A stretch of DNA of 6,134 nt from Candidatus Omnitrophota bacterium (GTDB lineage: Bacteria; Omnitrophota; Gorgyraeia; Gygaellales; Profunditerraquicolaceae), in contig JAHKBC010000030.1 in the NCBI GenBank assembly GCA_018825725.1, forward strand, positions 1 to 6,134, in the 5' to 3' direction. The translations under genes and the position numbers were made by a program. Below the pieces are notes generated by a model that was not told where the DNA came from, did not search any database, and worked only from the letters and a program-made list of their open reading frames with translations. Of the stretch, positions 1 through 4,947 are shown in pieces. Position 1 is the first letter of the stretch; each line of letters begins with the position of its first letter.

Positions 1-32
1 AAGAGACCAGGGCATAATATTTGATCTTAAAA

Positions 33-986
33 TTAGCGCGTTGCGAAATTAAAGAGGTATCCGGTGAAAATTATGGCTAAGGTCGTTATACCAAAAAAAA
101 TTGCTATCAACTTTAGTTTCATCGCTCTTCTAAGCATGATCGCTTCAGGCAGGCTTAAAGCAGAAACAGCCATGATAAAAGCTAATGCCGTGCCTAACGG
201 AAATCCTTTCTGAAATAAAACTATGGCCACAGGAAGTATTGCCGCGCAGCTTCCATACATGGGGACGCCTAGAAGAGTAGCAACCGGAACTGCAAAAAAA
301 CCCGCCTTACCGACTATCCCCTGCACACTCTCCTGGGGTATAAAATTATGTATGAGGGCCCCTATGCCAACGCCAACTAATATCCACACCCAGAGCTTCT
401 TAATGATCGAAAAGGCTTCGTTTATGCCAAAGAGCAGCCTGCTCTTAAAGCCTTGGTAAAGCTTACCTTCGCCAAAAACACCGGAATCAGAATTGATGAT
501 ATCTTTGACAATCAACCCCTCAAGCCGCATCCTGCCCAGAATAATTCCTGAGACTACGCCGATGGCAACGCCGCACAAGACATAGGCAAGGGTAATCTTC
601 CAGCCGAAAAAACCCAGCATTAATACCACCAGATATTCGTTTATTATTGGTGAGGTTATCAGGAAAGAAAATGCTATCCCCAAAGGTATCCCGGCCTCGA
701 GGAAACTAAAAAATATCGGTATGGAAGAGCACGAACAAAAAGGCGTAACCGCCCCAAAAAGGGCAGCAAAGAGATTACCTATTCCGCCTGTTTTATTTAA
801 CCATTCCCTGATCTTCTGCTGAGGCAGGAATGTCCTTAAAAAACCAATGGTGGTAATCATGGTGAAAAGCAAGAAAAAGATCTTTATGGAATCATAGAGA
901 AAAAAGTTGATCACCCCTGCCAGCCTCGATGAACCCGGAAATCCTAAAACACTGTAAACACACCAGTCTACTATCAGTTGCAGCAT
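33..986 (-). CDS. COG0701/UPF0718 permease (ArsP-like)
   Basis: This is a 317-residue polytopic inner-membrane protein of the COG0701 (UPF0718, PF03773) permease family, whose best studied member, ArsP, exports trivalent organoarsenicals. I see about eight hydrophobic stretches, in two halves separated by a hydrophilic loop at residues 152-195. The family signature [10 protein letters not shown] is at 81-90 with Cys84 and Cys86, followed by SPIINEY at 112-118. The second half carries the matching [13 protein letters not shown] (240-252, Cys247) and [13 protein letters not shown] (275-287), as expected for an internal duplication. The ATG at 986 lies inside the end of the small cysteine-rich gene (974-1129), giving a 13-base overlap and probable translational coupling; an AAGGA lies about 11 bases upstream. 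Length is normal for the family. The family call is firm. The substrate is unknown: arsenical, other metal(loid) or thiol compound are all possible. Confidence 0.9.
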   Translation of the reverse strand: MLQLIVDWCVYSVLGFPGSSRLAGVINFFLYDSIKIFFLLFTMITTIGFLRTFLPQQKIREWLNKTGGIGNLFAALFGAVTPFCSCSSIPIFFSFLEAGIPLGIAFSFLITSPIINEYLVVLMLGFFGWKITLAYVLCGVAIGVVSGIILGRMRLEGLIVKDIINSDSGVFGEGKLYQGFKSRLLFGINEAFSIIKKLWVWILVGVGIGALIHNFIPQESVQGIVGKAGFFAVPVATLLGVPMYGSCAAILPVAIVLFQKGFPLGTALAFIMAVSALSLPEAIMLRRAMKLKLIAIFFGITTLAIIFTGYLFNFATR

Positions 987-1129
987 GATTTATCTTTTCC
1001 TTCAGCCGGCTTACAACAACAGGGTTTTGATTTAGCCTCTGCTTCCATTTTCTTGTCAATATTTTCAAATAATTGCGCGAAAAATTTCTTGATCTTAGCT
1101 ATTAGCGTCTCTTTGGATTCCTGTTTCAT
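974..1129 (-). CDS. small cysteine-rich protein (51 aa) upstream of permease
   Basis: I read this short ORF directly from the minus strand: ATG at 1129, TGA at 976-974, 51 residues. Residues 1-35 form a charged, probably amphipathic helix rich in Lys and Glu (begins [17 protein letters not shown]). The tail carries a Cys triplet ([16 protein letters not shown], with Cys37-39 and Cys49-50), so five cysteines fall within 14 residues. A good ribosome binding site, AAAGG, sits 5 bases before the ATG, and the stop codon overlaps the start of the COG0701 permease, so the pair should be translated together. There is no signal peptide or membrane segment. I do not recognise a named family. By inference it is a cytoplasmic metal or metalloid-binding partner that hands substrate to the permease, whose own motif is also cysteine-based. 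The coding call rests on the RBS, overlap and composition, not on a database match. Confidence 0.7.
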   Translation of the reverse strand: MKQESKETLIAKIKKFFAQLFENIDKKMEAEAKSKPCCCKPAEGKDKSCCN

Positions 1130-1143
1130 ATTCGCCTTTCTTG

Positions 1144-1250
1144 TTTGGGGACGTCCCCAAAGGGGACACCCTTTTTAAAAACCTGTATTCCAATCTGCTT
1201 GTTTGCAGTTAGTTATAGACACTTGGCCTGTCACCTTGGGGAACGTCCCT
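1144..1250. repeat. REPIN/MITE-like inverted repeat element
   Basis: Two related GC-rich sequences face each other across about 60 AT-richer bases. The left copy (1147-1168) starts with a perfect 18-base palindrome, TTTGGGGACGTCCCCAAA (1144-1161), followed by GGGGACA. The right copy (1229-1250) reads TGTCACCTTGGGGAACGTCC and on. Its reverse complement matches the left copy over about 22 bases with two single-base indels and two mismatches. The element fills the gap between the SAM hydrolase stop and the ribosome binding site of the small cysteine-rich gene. Paired inverted copies of a short palindromic repeat are the architecture of REPINs, which are mobilised by REP-associated tyrosine transposases. 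No transposase is in the window. It could also fold as an RNA hairpin and attenuate read-through from the upstream gene. Confidence 0.6.
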
Positions 1251-1260
1251 GGCAAAAAGG

Positions 1261-2046
1261 CTATTTGACTATCTCAATAGGATCAAATAAGCGAGCTTTA
1301 AAATAATCGCAAGCGCTTCCTTTGTTGATACTGACTTCCAGAGTATTAAAACTGCCGAATATTGCCAGAGGAAAACCATGCAGGGTGTTAACGTAAGCAG
1401 TGCTTATCCTATCTAAGGCTTCATTCTTAAACCTTACTTTAAACCCACTCTTGCCGACAAAAGAATCAAATAAACTCTTTTCAATATTCGTAATCAAGTT
1501 ACCGAAACGGTCGACATGTATGATCGAGCCTTTAAGGACATTGCCCTGAAAGCTGGCGCAGGGAGAATCCAACTTCTTTAATTTGGCCAGCTTTGTCCCA
1601 AAAGCTTCGGGTTTTATTTTACGGGAAAGATATGCTGCAACCGGAGCAAAGATATCCCTTCCATGAAAAGTGCAAGAAACCGGCTTAAGAAAATATTTTG
1701 TATTTTTTATTTCTATGATCTTAACCGGCTTTTCTTTTTCTAAAGTCAGGCTTAATATCCCGTTATCCGGAGCGACAAAAAAATAATTTCTTGTCTTTAC
1801 TATTATTGCCTTACGCTCCCTGGAACCTACTCCCGGATCAACAATAGCCAGGTGAATTGTGCCTTTGGGAAAATAGCTAAAAGAACTTCTTAAGATAAAA
1901 CCGGCCTGAAGGATATTCTGCGCTTCAATGGAATGAGTAATATCTATTGTTCTGGCTTGAGGGTTTATTTTTGCGATAACTCCCTTCATAACCCCCACAA
2001 AATTATCTTCCAGGCCAAAATCGGTAAGTAAACTTATATTAACCAT
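1261..2046 (-). CDS. S-adenosylmethionine hydrolase, DUF62 family (SAM hydroxide adenosyltransferase)
   Basis: The 261-residue protein matches the DUF62 / SAM hydroxide adenosyltransferase family, relatives of fluorinase and chlorinase that split SAM with water into adenosine and L-methionine in the cytoplasm. Visible family motifs, in order, are LLTDFGLEDNFVG (6-18), VDPGVGS (69-75), APDNGILSL (92-100), TFHGRDIFAP (126-135) and VDRFGNLITNI (178-188). Asp70 and His128 correspond to two members of the Asp-Arg-His triad described for the archaeal enzyme. The arginine falls in the SRERK stretch (75-79), which appears one residue longer than usual. Length is typical. The ATG at 2046 is 11 bases after the stop of the receiver gene, with AAGAG upstream, so it is probably co-transcribed with the kinase and receiver. 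Halogenase activity is less likely, since these motifs are the ordinary hydrolase ones, but sequence reading alone cannot exclude it. Confidence 0.93.
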   Translation of the reverse strand: MVNISLLTDFGLEDNFVGVMKGVIAKINPQARTIDITHSIEAQNILQAGFILRSSFSYFPKGTIHLAIVDPGVGSRERKAIIVKTRNYFFVAPDNGILSLTLEKEKPVKIIEIKNTKYFLKPVSCTFHGRDIFAPVAAYLSRKIKPEAFGTKLAKLKKLDSPCASFQGNVLKGSIIHVDRFGNLITNIEKSLFDSFVGKSGFKVRFKNEALDRISTAYVNTLHGFPLAIFGSFNTLEVSINKGSACDYFKARLFDPIEIVK

Positions 2047-2057
2047 AAATTCAGCTC

Positions 2058-2432
2058 TTAAGATTTCATTAATTTGCTTTTAATTTTCTCCAGTAAGAGG
2101 TAAAGATCTACCGGCTTTTGCCATACATCATCCAAGTTAAGCCCAAACTGCTTAAATTCCTCTTCGTGTTTATATTTATCTATCGAACCGGTCAGAATAA
2201 GTACTGGCACACCCATATCAAACTCGCGCATCTTCTTTAAGATATCCGTGCCCCTAATCTTGGGCATCTTCATATCCAGTATAACCAGGTCAATTTTTTC
2301 TCCGCGGTTAAGAATATCTATCACATCCTCTCCTGTCACTGATGAAAGAACCTCAAAATTATTTAATAATAACAGTTTGGTCAGGATATCTATTATTACT
2401 GGCTCATCATCAACTATCAATATCTTGCTCAT
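2058..2432 (-). CDS. single-domain response regulator (CheY-like receiver)
   Basis: This 124-residue protein is one receiver domain with nothing after it. The acidic pocket is Asp8-Asp9 (ILIVDDEP), the phosphoacceptor is Asp53 (LVILDMKMP), the switch Thr is Thr81 (LILTGS) and the conserved Lys is Lys106 (WQKPVD). All are in the expected spacing, so the domain should be phosphorylatable. Its ATG at 2432 is 5 bases after the stop of the hybrid kinase gene, with AAGGA inside the kinase's last codons as its ribosome binding site. This indicates an operon and probably a cognate kinase-receiver pair. There is no DNA-binding, GGDEF, HD-GYP or other output domain, so it must act by protein-protein contact or pass phosphate on. 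The loop between Thr81 and Lys106 (KYKHEEEFKQFGLNLDD) is slightly long for a CheY but is seen in similar receivers. Confidence 0.92.
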   Translation of the reverse strand: MSKILIVDDEPVIIDILTKLLLLNNFEVLSSVTGEDVIDILNRGEKIDLVILDMKMPKIRGTDILKKMREFDMGVPVLILTGSIDKYKHEEEFKQFGLNLDDVWQKPVDLYLLLEKIKSKLMKS

Positions 2433-2437
2433 AATCT

Positions 2438-4084
2438 TTATTGTTCCTTGGCTAAAGGCAATTTTATGCTGGCAGTAGTACCTTTACCAACAATACTGGC
2501 GTAATTTAATTCACCGTTATGATTTTTGATAATATTCTGGCAAATAGAAAGTCCTATACCTGTCCCCTTTTCTTTAGTGGTAAAAAAAGGCTCAAATATC
2601 TTATTTAAAACCTCCTGGGGCATCCCGAAACCATTATCTTCTATGTTTATTCTAGCCTTATCCTGTTCCTGGGAAATAATTATTTTAATTATCCCGCTGT
2701 CTTTCATGGCATCCTTGGCATTATTCATAATATTCAAAATTATCTCCTGAATCTGTTTATCATCGATACAAACCCAAAGAGGCTCTTTGGTATAATGTTC
2801 TTCTATAGCTATGCCGTTGATTTCAAACTGATGACTGATAAGAGAAACTATAACCCTGATAGAATCATTGATATCCTTTTTTTTAAACTCTCCCTTGCTG
2901 GGGCGCGAAAATTGAAGCAGCCTCTCGATAATATCTTTGGCCCTCACGCATTCATTCCGGATAATCTGAAAATTAGATTTCATTGTTTCATCCTGTACGC
3001 CCTCCATCAAGGCTAATTGCGCAGTTCCTGAAATAACCATAAGTGGGTTATTGACTTCATGCGCCATATCCGAAACTAATCTGCCTAAGGCAGCTAATTT
3101 ACTTGACTGCATTAATTGTTTCTGGCTCAATTCTAACTCCCTGATCATATCCCTGCATTTGCTTTCTTCTTTTTTTAGGCCCTCATTGGCTAAGAGCATA
3201 TGGTCTTTAAGTATGGCCAGCTCTTTGTATAAATTAGCATTATCTAAAGCCAGGCTCACTAACGAAGCAAAGATACTGGCTTTATAGAGGTCGCCTTTAT
3301 TGAAACCCTTCTCTATTTTTATGCGGTTTGCGTTCAATATACCCAGGACCTTCTTATTTTTTACCAGAGGCACGACGATCGCGCTCTTTATATCGCCCCT
3401 TACGCTTAATTCCTGGAAACGCGGGTCATCCTTGAGGTCACCCGTGAGAATAACCGGTTCAGTGTTTTGAGCGACCCATCCGGAAATACGTTCTCCTATT
3501 GCTATCCTAGTCTTCTTAATAATATCCTCAGTCAGGCCATATGATATAGCTATATATAACTTGCCCTGTTCATCTAATAACATCACCGAGGTATCATCTG
3601 CCCGTAACACCTTCATGGTCAAATCCACGATAATCTGCAGCAACTCCTTCATTTTAATGGTAGAAAAGATAGCCGTGCTGATTTCATAGAGAGCAACTGT
3701 CTCCAATAATTTATGTTTCTCCAGGGCTTTTTCAATAAGGGCAGCAACCTTATCGATCTTTAAAGGCTTTTCCAAATAATCATATGCTCCTCTTTTCATG
3801 CTTAAAATAGCGGATTCAACTGAACTGTAGCCGGTAATAATAATTACTTCCGTATCCGGATTAATCTTTTTAATATTCTCCAGAAGATCTATACCTTCAC
3901 AATCAGGAAGCCGGATATCAAGAAGAATAATCTCAATATTACTAGCCTTAAGCTGCTTAATAGCTTCTTTGCCGTCAGCAGCCACCTTGACCTGGTATCC
4001 GCGGCGCCTTAATCCCCTATCCAGCATTTCCCGGGTATCGTCTTCATCATCTACTACAAGGACGCAGAATTTATTGTCTACCAA
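2438..4084 (-). CDS. soluble hybrid histidine kinase: receiver-GAF-HisKA-HATPase
   Basis: Starting at TTG 4084 the protein has 548 residues. Domains in order: receiver (about 5-120; Asp12-Asp13, phosphoacceptor Asp56 in LLDIRLPD, Thr84, Lys106), GAF sensor (about 140-285), a helical linker (285-330), HisKA with the H box AHEVNNPL (His342), and HATPase_c with N box NNAKDA (about 454-459), G1 DNGFGM (483-488), FEPFFTTK (497-504) and G2 GTGIGLSIC (507-515). It has no membrane segment, so it is cytoplasmic and probably senses through GAF or the receiver. The HEVNNPL H box resembles NtrB-like kinases, which often pair with NtrC-type regulators, yet the adjacent partner is a lone receiver. An in-frame ATG at 4159 would add 25 residues that do not look like receiver sequence and has no well-placed ribosome binding site. 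TTG 4084 follows GGGAGG by 5 bases and opens directly on the first receiver strand, so I prefer it. Confidence 0.92.
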   Translation of the reverse strand: MVDNKFCVLVVDDEDDTREMLDRGLRRRGYQVKVAADGKEAIKQLKASNIEIILLDIRLPDCEGIDLLENIKKINPDTEVIIITGYSSVESAILSMKRGAYDYLEKPLKIDKVAALIEKALEKHKLLETVALYEISTAIFSTIKMKELLQIIVDLTMKVLRADDTSVMLLDEQGKLYIAISYGLTEDIIKKTRIAIGERISGWVAQNTEPVILTGDLKDDPRFQELSVRGDIKSAIVVPLVKNKKVLGILNANRIKIEKGFNKGDLYKASIFASLVSLALDNANLYKELAILKDHMLLANEGLKKEESKCRDMIRELELSQKQLMQSSKLAALGRLVSDMAHEVNNPLMVISGTAQLALMEGVQDETMKSNFQIIRNECVRAKDIIERLLQFSRPSKGEFKKKDINDSIRVIVSLISHQFEINGIAIEEHYTKEPLWVCIDDKQIQEIILNIMNNAKDAMKDSGIIKIIISQEQDKARINIEDNGFGMPQEVLNKIFEPFFTTKEKGTGIGLSICQNIIKNHNGELNYASIVGKGTTASIKLPLAKEQ

Positions 4085-4089
4085 TTCTT

Positions 4090-4095
4090 CCTCCC
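4090..4095 (-). promoter_or_regulatory. Shine-Dalgarno GGGAGG that sets the kinase start
   Basis: On the minus strand GGGAGG is followed by AAGAA and then TTG (4084-4082). It is one of the strongest ribosome binding sites in the window and decides in favour of the TTG start over the ATG at 4159. Confidence 0.65.
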
Positions 4096-4148
4096 TTTTT
4101 CTACCCACGAAGAAATAATTTTCTAATACCGAATAACAAATAATAAAA

Positions 4149-4166
4149 CCAGGGCGCATTCCCTGG
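4149..4166. other. 6-bp inverted repeat around the upstream ATG
   Basis: CCAGGG (4149-4154) and CCCTGG (4161-4166) flank a 6-base loop that contains the ATG at 4159-4157. In the kinase mRNA this hairpin would lie about 65 bases ahead of the TTG start and would bury the alternative ATG. It has no T-tract on the minus strand, so it is not an intrinsic terminator. A leader structure or a protein site are both possible. Confidence 0.35.
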
Positions 4167-4254
4167 CTTAGAATAAGTATTCCCGTGGCTTTTTTTTACA
4201 GAATACATAATAATTATTTTAATTATTTATGAATGCTGATATTCCAAATTTTCA

Positions 4255-4283
4255 TTTGTATTAGTTTAATATTAAAATACAAA
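4255..4283. promoter_or_regulatory. extended AT-rich dyad, possible operator
   Basis: TTTAATATTAAA (4265-4276) is a perfect 12-base palindrome. It is flanked by TTTGTAT (4255-4261) and ATACAAA (4277-4283), which are perfect complements, with an extra three bases TAG on the left. The whole forms one dyad of 7 plus 6 base pairs per arm with a 3-base bulge. It overlaps the -10 half of the weak promoter proposed at 4266-4294, which would suit a repressor or activator site. AT-rich sequence forms palindromes by chance, so confidence is modest. Confidence 0.35.
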
Positions 4284-4294
4284 TAATCAAACAA
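4266..4294 (-). promoter_or_regulatory. weak candidate sigma-70 promoter for kinase operon
   Basis: On the minus strand TTGTTT (4294-4289) is followed after 17 bases by TATTAA (4271-4266). These match three and four of six consensus positions. It is the best-spaced pair I could find by eye ahead of the kinase, but in sequence this AT-rich such matches are common. Confidence 0.2.
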
Positions 4295-4381
4295 ATTAAT
4301 TTTCTTTACCTGTTCATAGCAATTAGTTATGATAGAAAGCAAAAAGTTACTAACTGGAATTTAATCTAACTTCAATCCAAA

Positions 4382-4394
4382 TAGGAGACTCCTA
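4382..4394. other. 13-base dyad TAGGAG-A-CTCCTA
   Basis: A perfect 6-base inverted repeat with a one-base centre stands out because its surroundings are AT-rich. It lies 70 bases past the receiver stop. It has no poly-T on either side and is too tight to form an RNA hairpin, so a protein-binding site is more plausible than a terminator. Confidence 0.3.
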
Positions 4395-4418
4395 CTGCAA
4401 GGAATTTAATTTTTATCT

Positions 4419-4461
4419 CGGATAGAGCGCCTTAGTTTTTTATAATCTTTTAGGCTATCCG
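4419..4461 (-). other. stem-loop just after the stand-alone receiver
   Basis: CGGATAG (4419-4425) and CTATCCG (4455-4461) pair perfectly. An inner CCT/AGG pairing (4430-4432 with 4452-4454) closes past a small bulge, leaving a loop of about 19 bases. It begins three bases after the receiver stop codon on the minus strand. Downstream on that strand the sequence is AGATAAAAATT, not a T-tract, so it is a poor intrinsic terminator. It may be an mRNA 3' end stabiliser or a weak terminator. Confidence 0.35.
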
Positions 4462-4463
4462 CA

Positions 4464-4850
4464 CTACTCATTTTTGCCGATAATTTCGCTTATCTTATCC
4501 AACAATTCCTTTAAGTCAAAGGGTTTTGTAAAATACGCGCATATTTCTTCTTTACTGATCATCTCCCTTATTGAATCATCGGCTATAGCAGTGGTAACGA
4601 TAATCGGGATTGACGGAACATTGCCTCCTCTGCCCTTGGTTTCTTTAAGAGTTACCAAAAAATCGTATCCATCAACTTTGGGCATAAGTATATCCAGGAT
4701 AATCAAATCCGGCGTATCTGCTATAATCTTTTTCAGGCCCTCTTCACCATTAGCTGCCATGGAAACCTGGTAGTTAAACCTTACCAACGCTGCTTGCAGG
4801 CTCTTAGCAACATCCCGGTCATCTTCGATAACCAATATTTTTTTCGCCAT
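4464..4850 (-). CDS. stand-alone response regulator receiver protein
   Basis: This 128-residue protein is a single receiver domain. Key residues are Glu9-Asp10-Asp11 (VIEDDRD), phosphoacceptor Asp53 (LIILDILMPKVDG), Thr86/Thr87 (IIVTTA) and Lys109 (FTKPF) with Tyr106 just before it. A 10-residue insertion-like stretch rich in Gly (TKGRGGNVPS, 71-80) precedes the fourth strand, as in many PleD/DivK-type receivers. The protein ends soon after the last helix, so there is no output domain. AAGGA lies 7 bases before the ATG at 4850, and a near-consensus promoter lies about 45 bases upstream, so it is probably transcribed on its own. The neighbouring hybrid kinase, about 380 bases downstream, is the obvious candidate phosphodonor, though this is inference from proximity. 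It shares motifs with, but is clearly different from, the receiver at 2058-2432. Confidence 0.92.
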   Translation of the reverse strand: MAKKILVIEDDRDVAKSLQAALVRFNYQVSMAANGEEGLKKIIADTPDLIILDILMPKVDGYDFLVTLKETKGRGGNVPSIPIIVTTAIADDSIREMISKEEICAYFTKPFDLKELLDKISEIIGKNE

Positions 4851-4893
4851 TTGCCTATCCTTTTTATGAGGTTAACTTATCCTTCATTTTTTT

Positions 4894-4922
4894 ATTGTAA
4901 CTCCGCATAACATGGCTGTCAA
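4894..4922 (-). promoter_or_regulatory. near-consensus sigma-70 promoter for stand-alone receiver
   Basis: On the minus strand a perfect -35 TTGACA (4922-4917) is followed by exactly 17 bases and then TACAAT (4899-4894), five of six for the -10. Transcription should begin near 4887, giving a leader of roughly 37 bases before the ATG at 4850. This is the strongest promoter in the window by eye. Confidence 0.7.
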
Positions 4923-4937
4923 TAAGGATTAACATGG
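4908..4937. repeat. direct repeat TAACATGG, 22-base period, around the -35 box
   Basis: TAACATGG occurs at 4908-4915 and again at 4930-4937, one copy in the promoter spacer and one just upstream of the -35. The period of 22 bases is about two helical turns, so both copies face the same side of DNA. This is compatible with an operator for a tandem-binding regulator, but two octamer copies alone are thin evidence. Confidence 0.3.
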
Positions 4938-4947
4938 TATCCTACGA

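Larger units (their letters stand above)
4167..4463. other. AT-rich intergenic leader, no gene seen
   Basis: This stretch between the stand-alone receiver and the kinase holds no convincing ORF on either strand, and no tRNA or riboswitch that I recognise. It is strongly AT-rich: by my count 4201-4260 has only 10 G+C in 60 bases. Its contents are a 12-base palindrome inside a larger imperfect inverted repeat (4255-4283), a 13-base dyad (4382-4394) and a stem-loop just after the receiver stop (4419-4461). The likely role is promoter and control region of the kinase operon. Confidence 0.5.

Noticed and set aside
1..15. A possible gene start on the minus strand (ATG at 15, reading MPWSL) just after the permease stop
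   Set aside because: Only five codons are visible and there is no clear ribosome binding site, so nothing supports coding.
978..1178. A 66-codon plus-strand frame across the Cys-rich gene and repeat
   Set aside because: The minus-strand ORF here has a good ribosome binding site and overlaps the permease; the plus frame has neither and runs into the repeat.
2563..2590. A TGTCCCC match resembling the repeat core at 1144-1250
   Set aside because: It encodes the GTG motif of the kinase ATP-binding box, so the short similarity is coincidental.
4149..4199. Possible intrinsic terminator for plus-strand transcription (CCAGGG/CCCTGG hairpin, then a T-run at 4191-4197)
   Set aside because: The T-run is about 25 bases past the hairpin and no plus-strand gene ends here.
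4474..4773. A 99-codon plus-strand frame opposite the stand-alone receiver
   Set aside because: It is the complement of a clear receiver domain, so it is a shadow frame.
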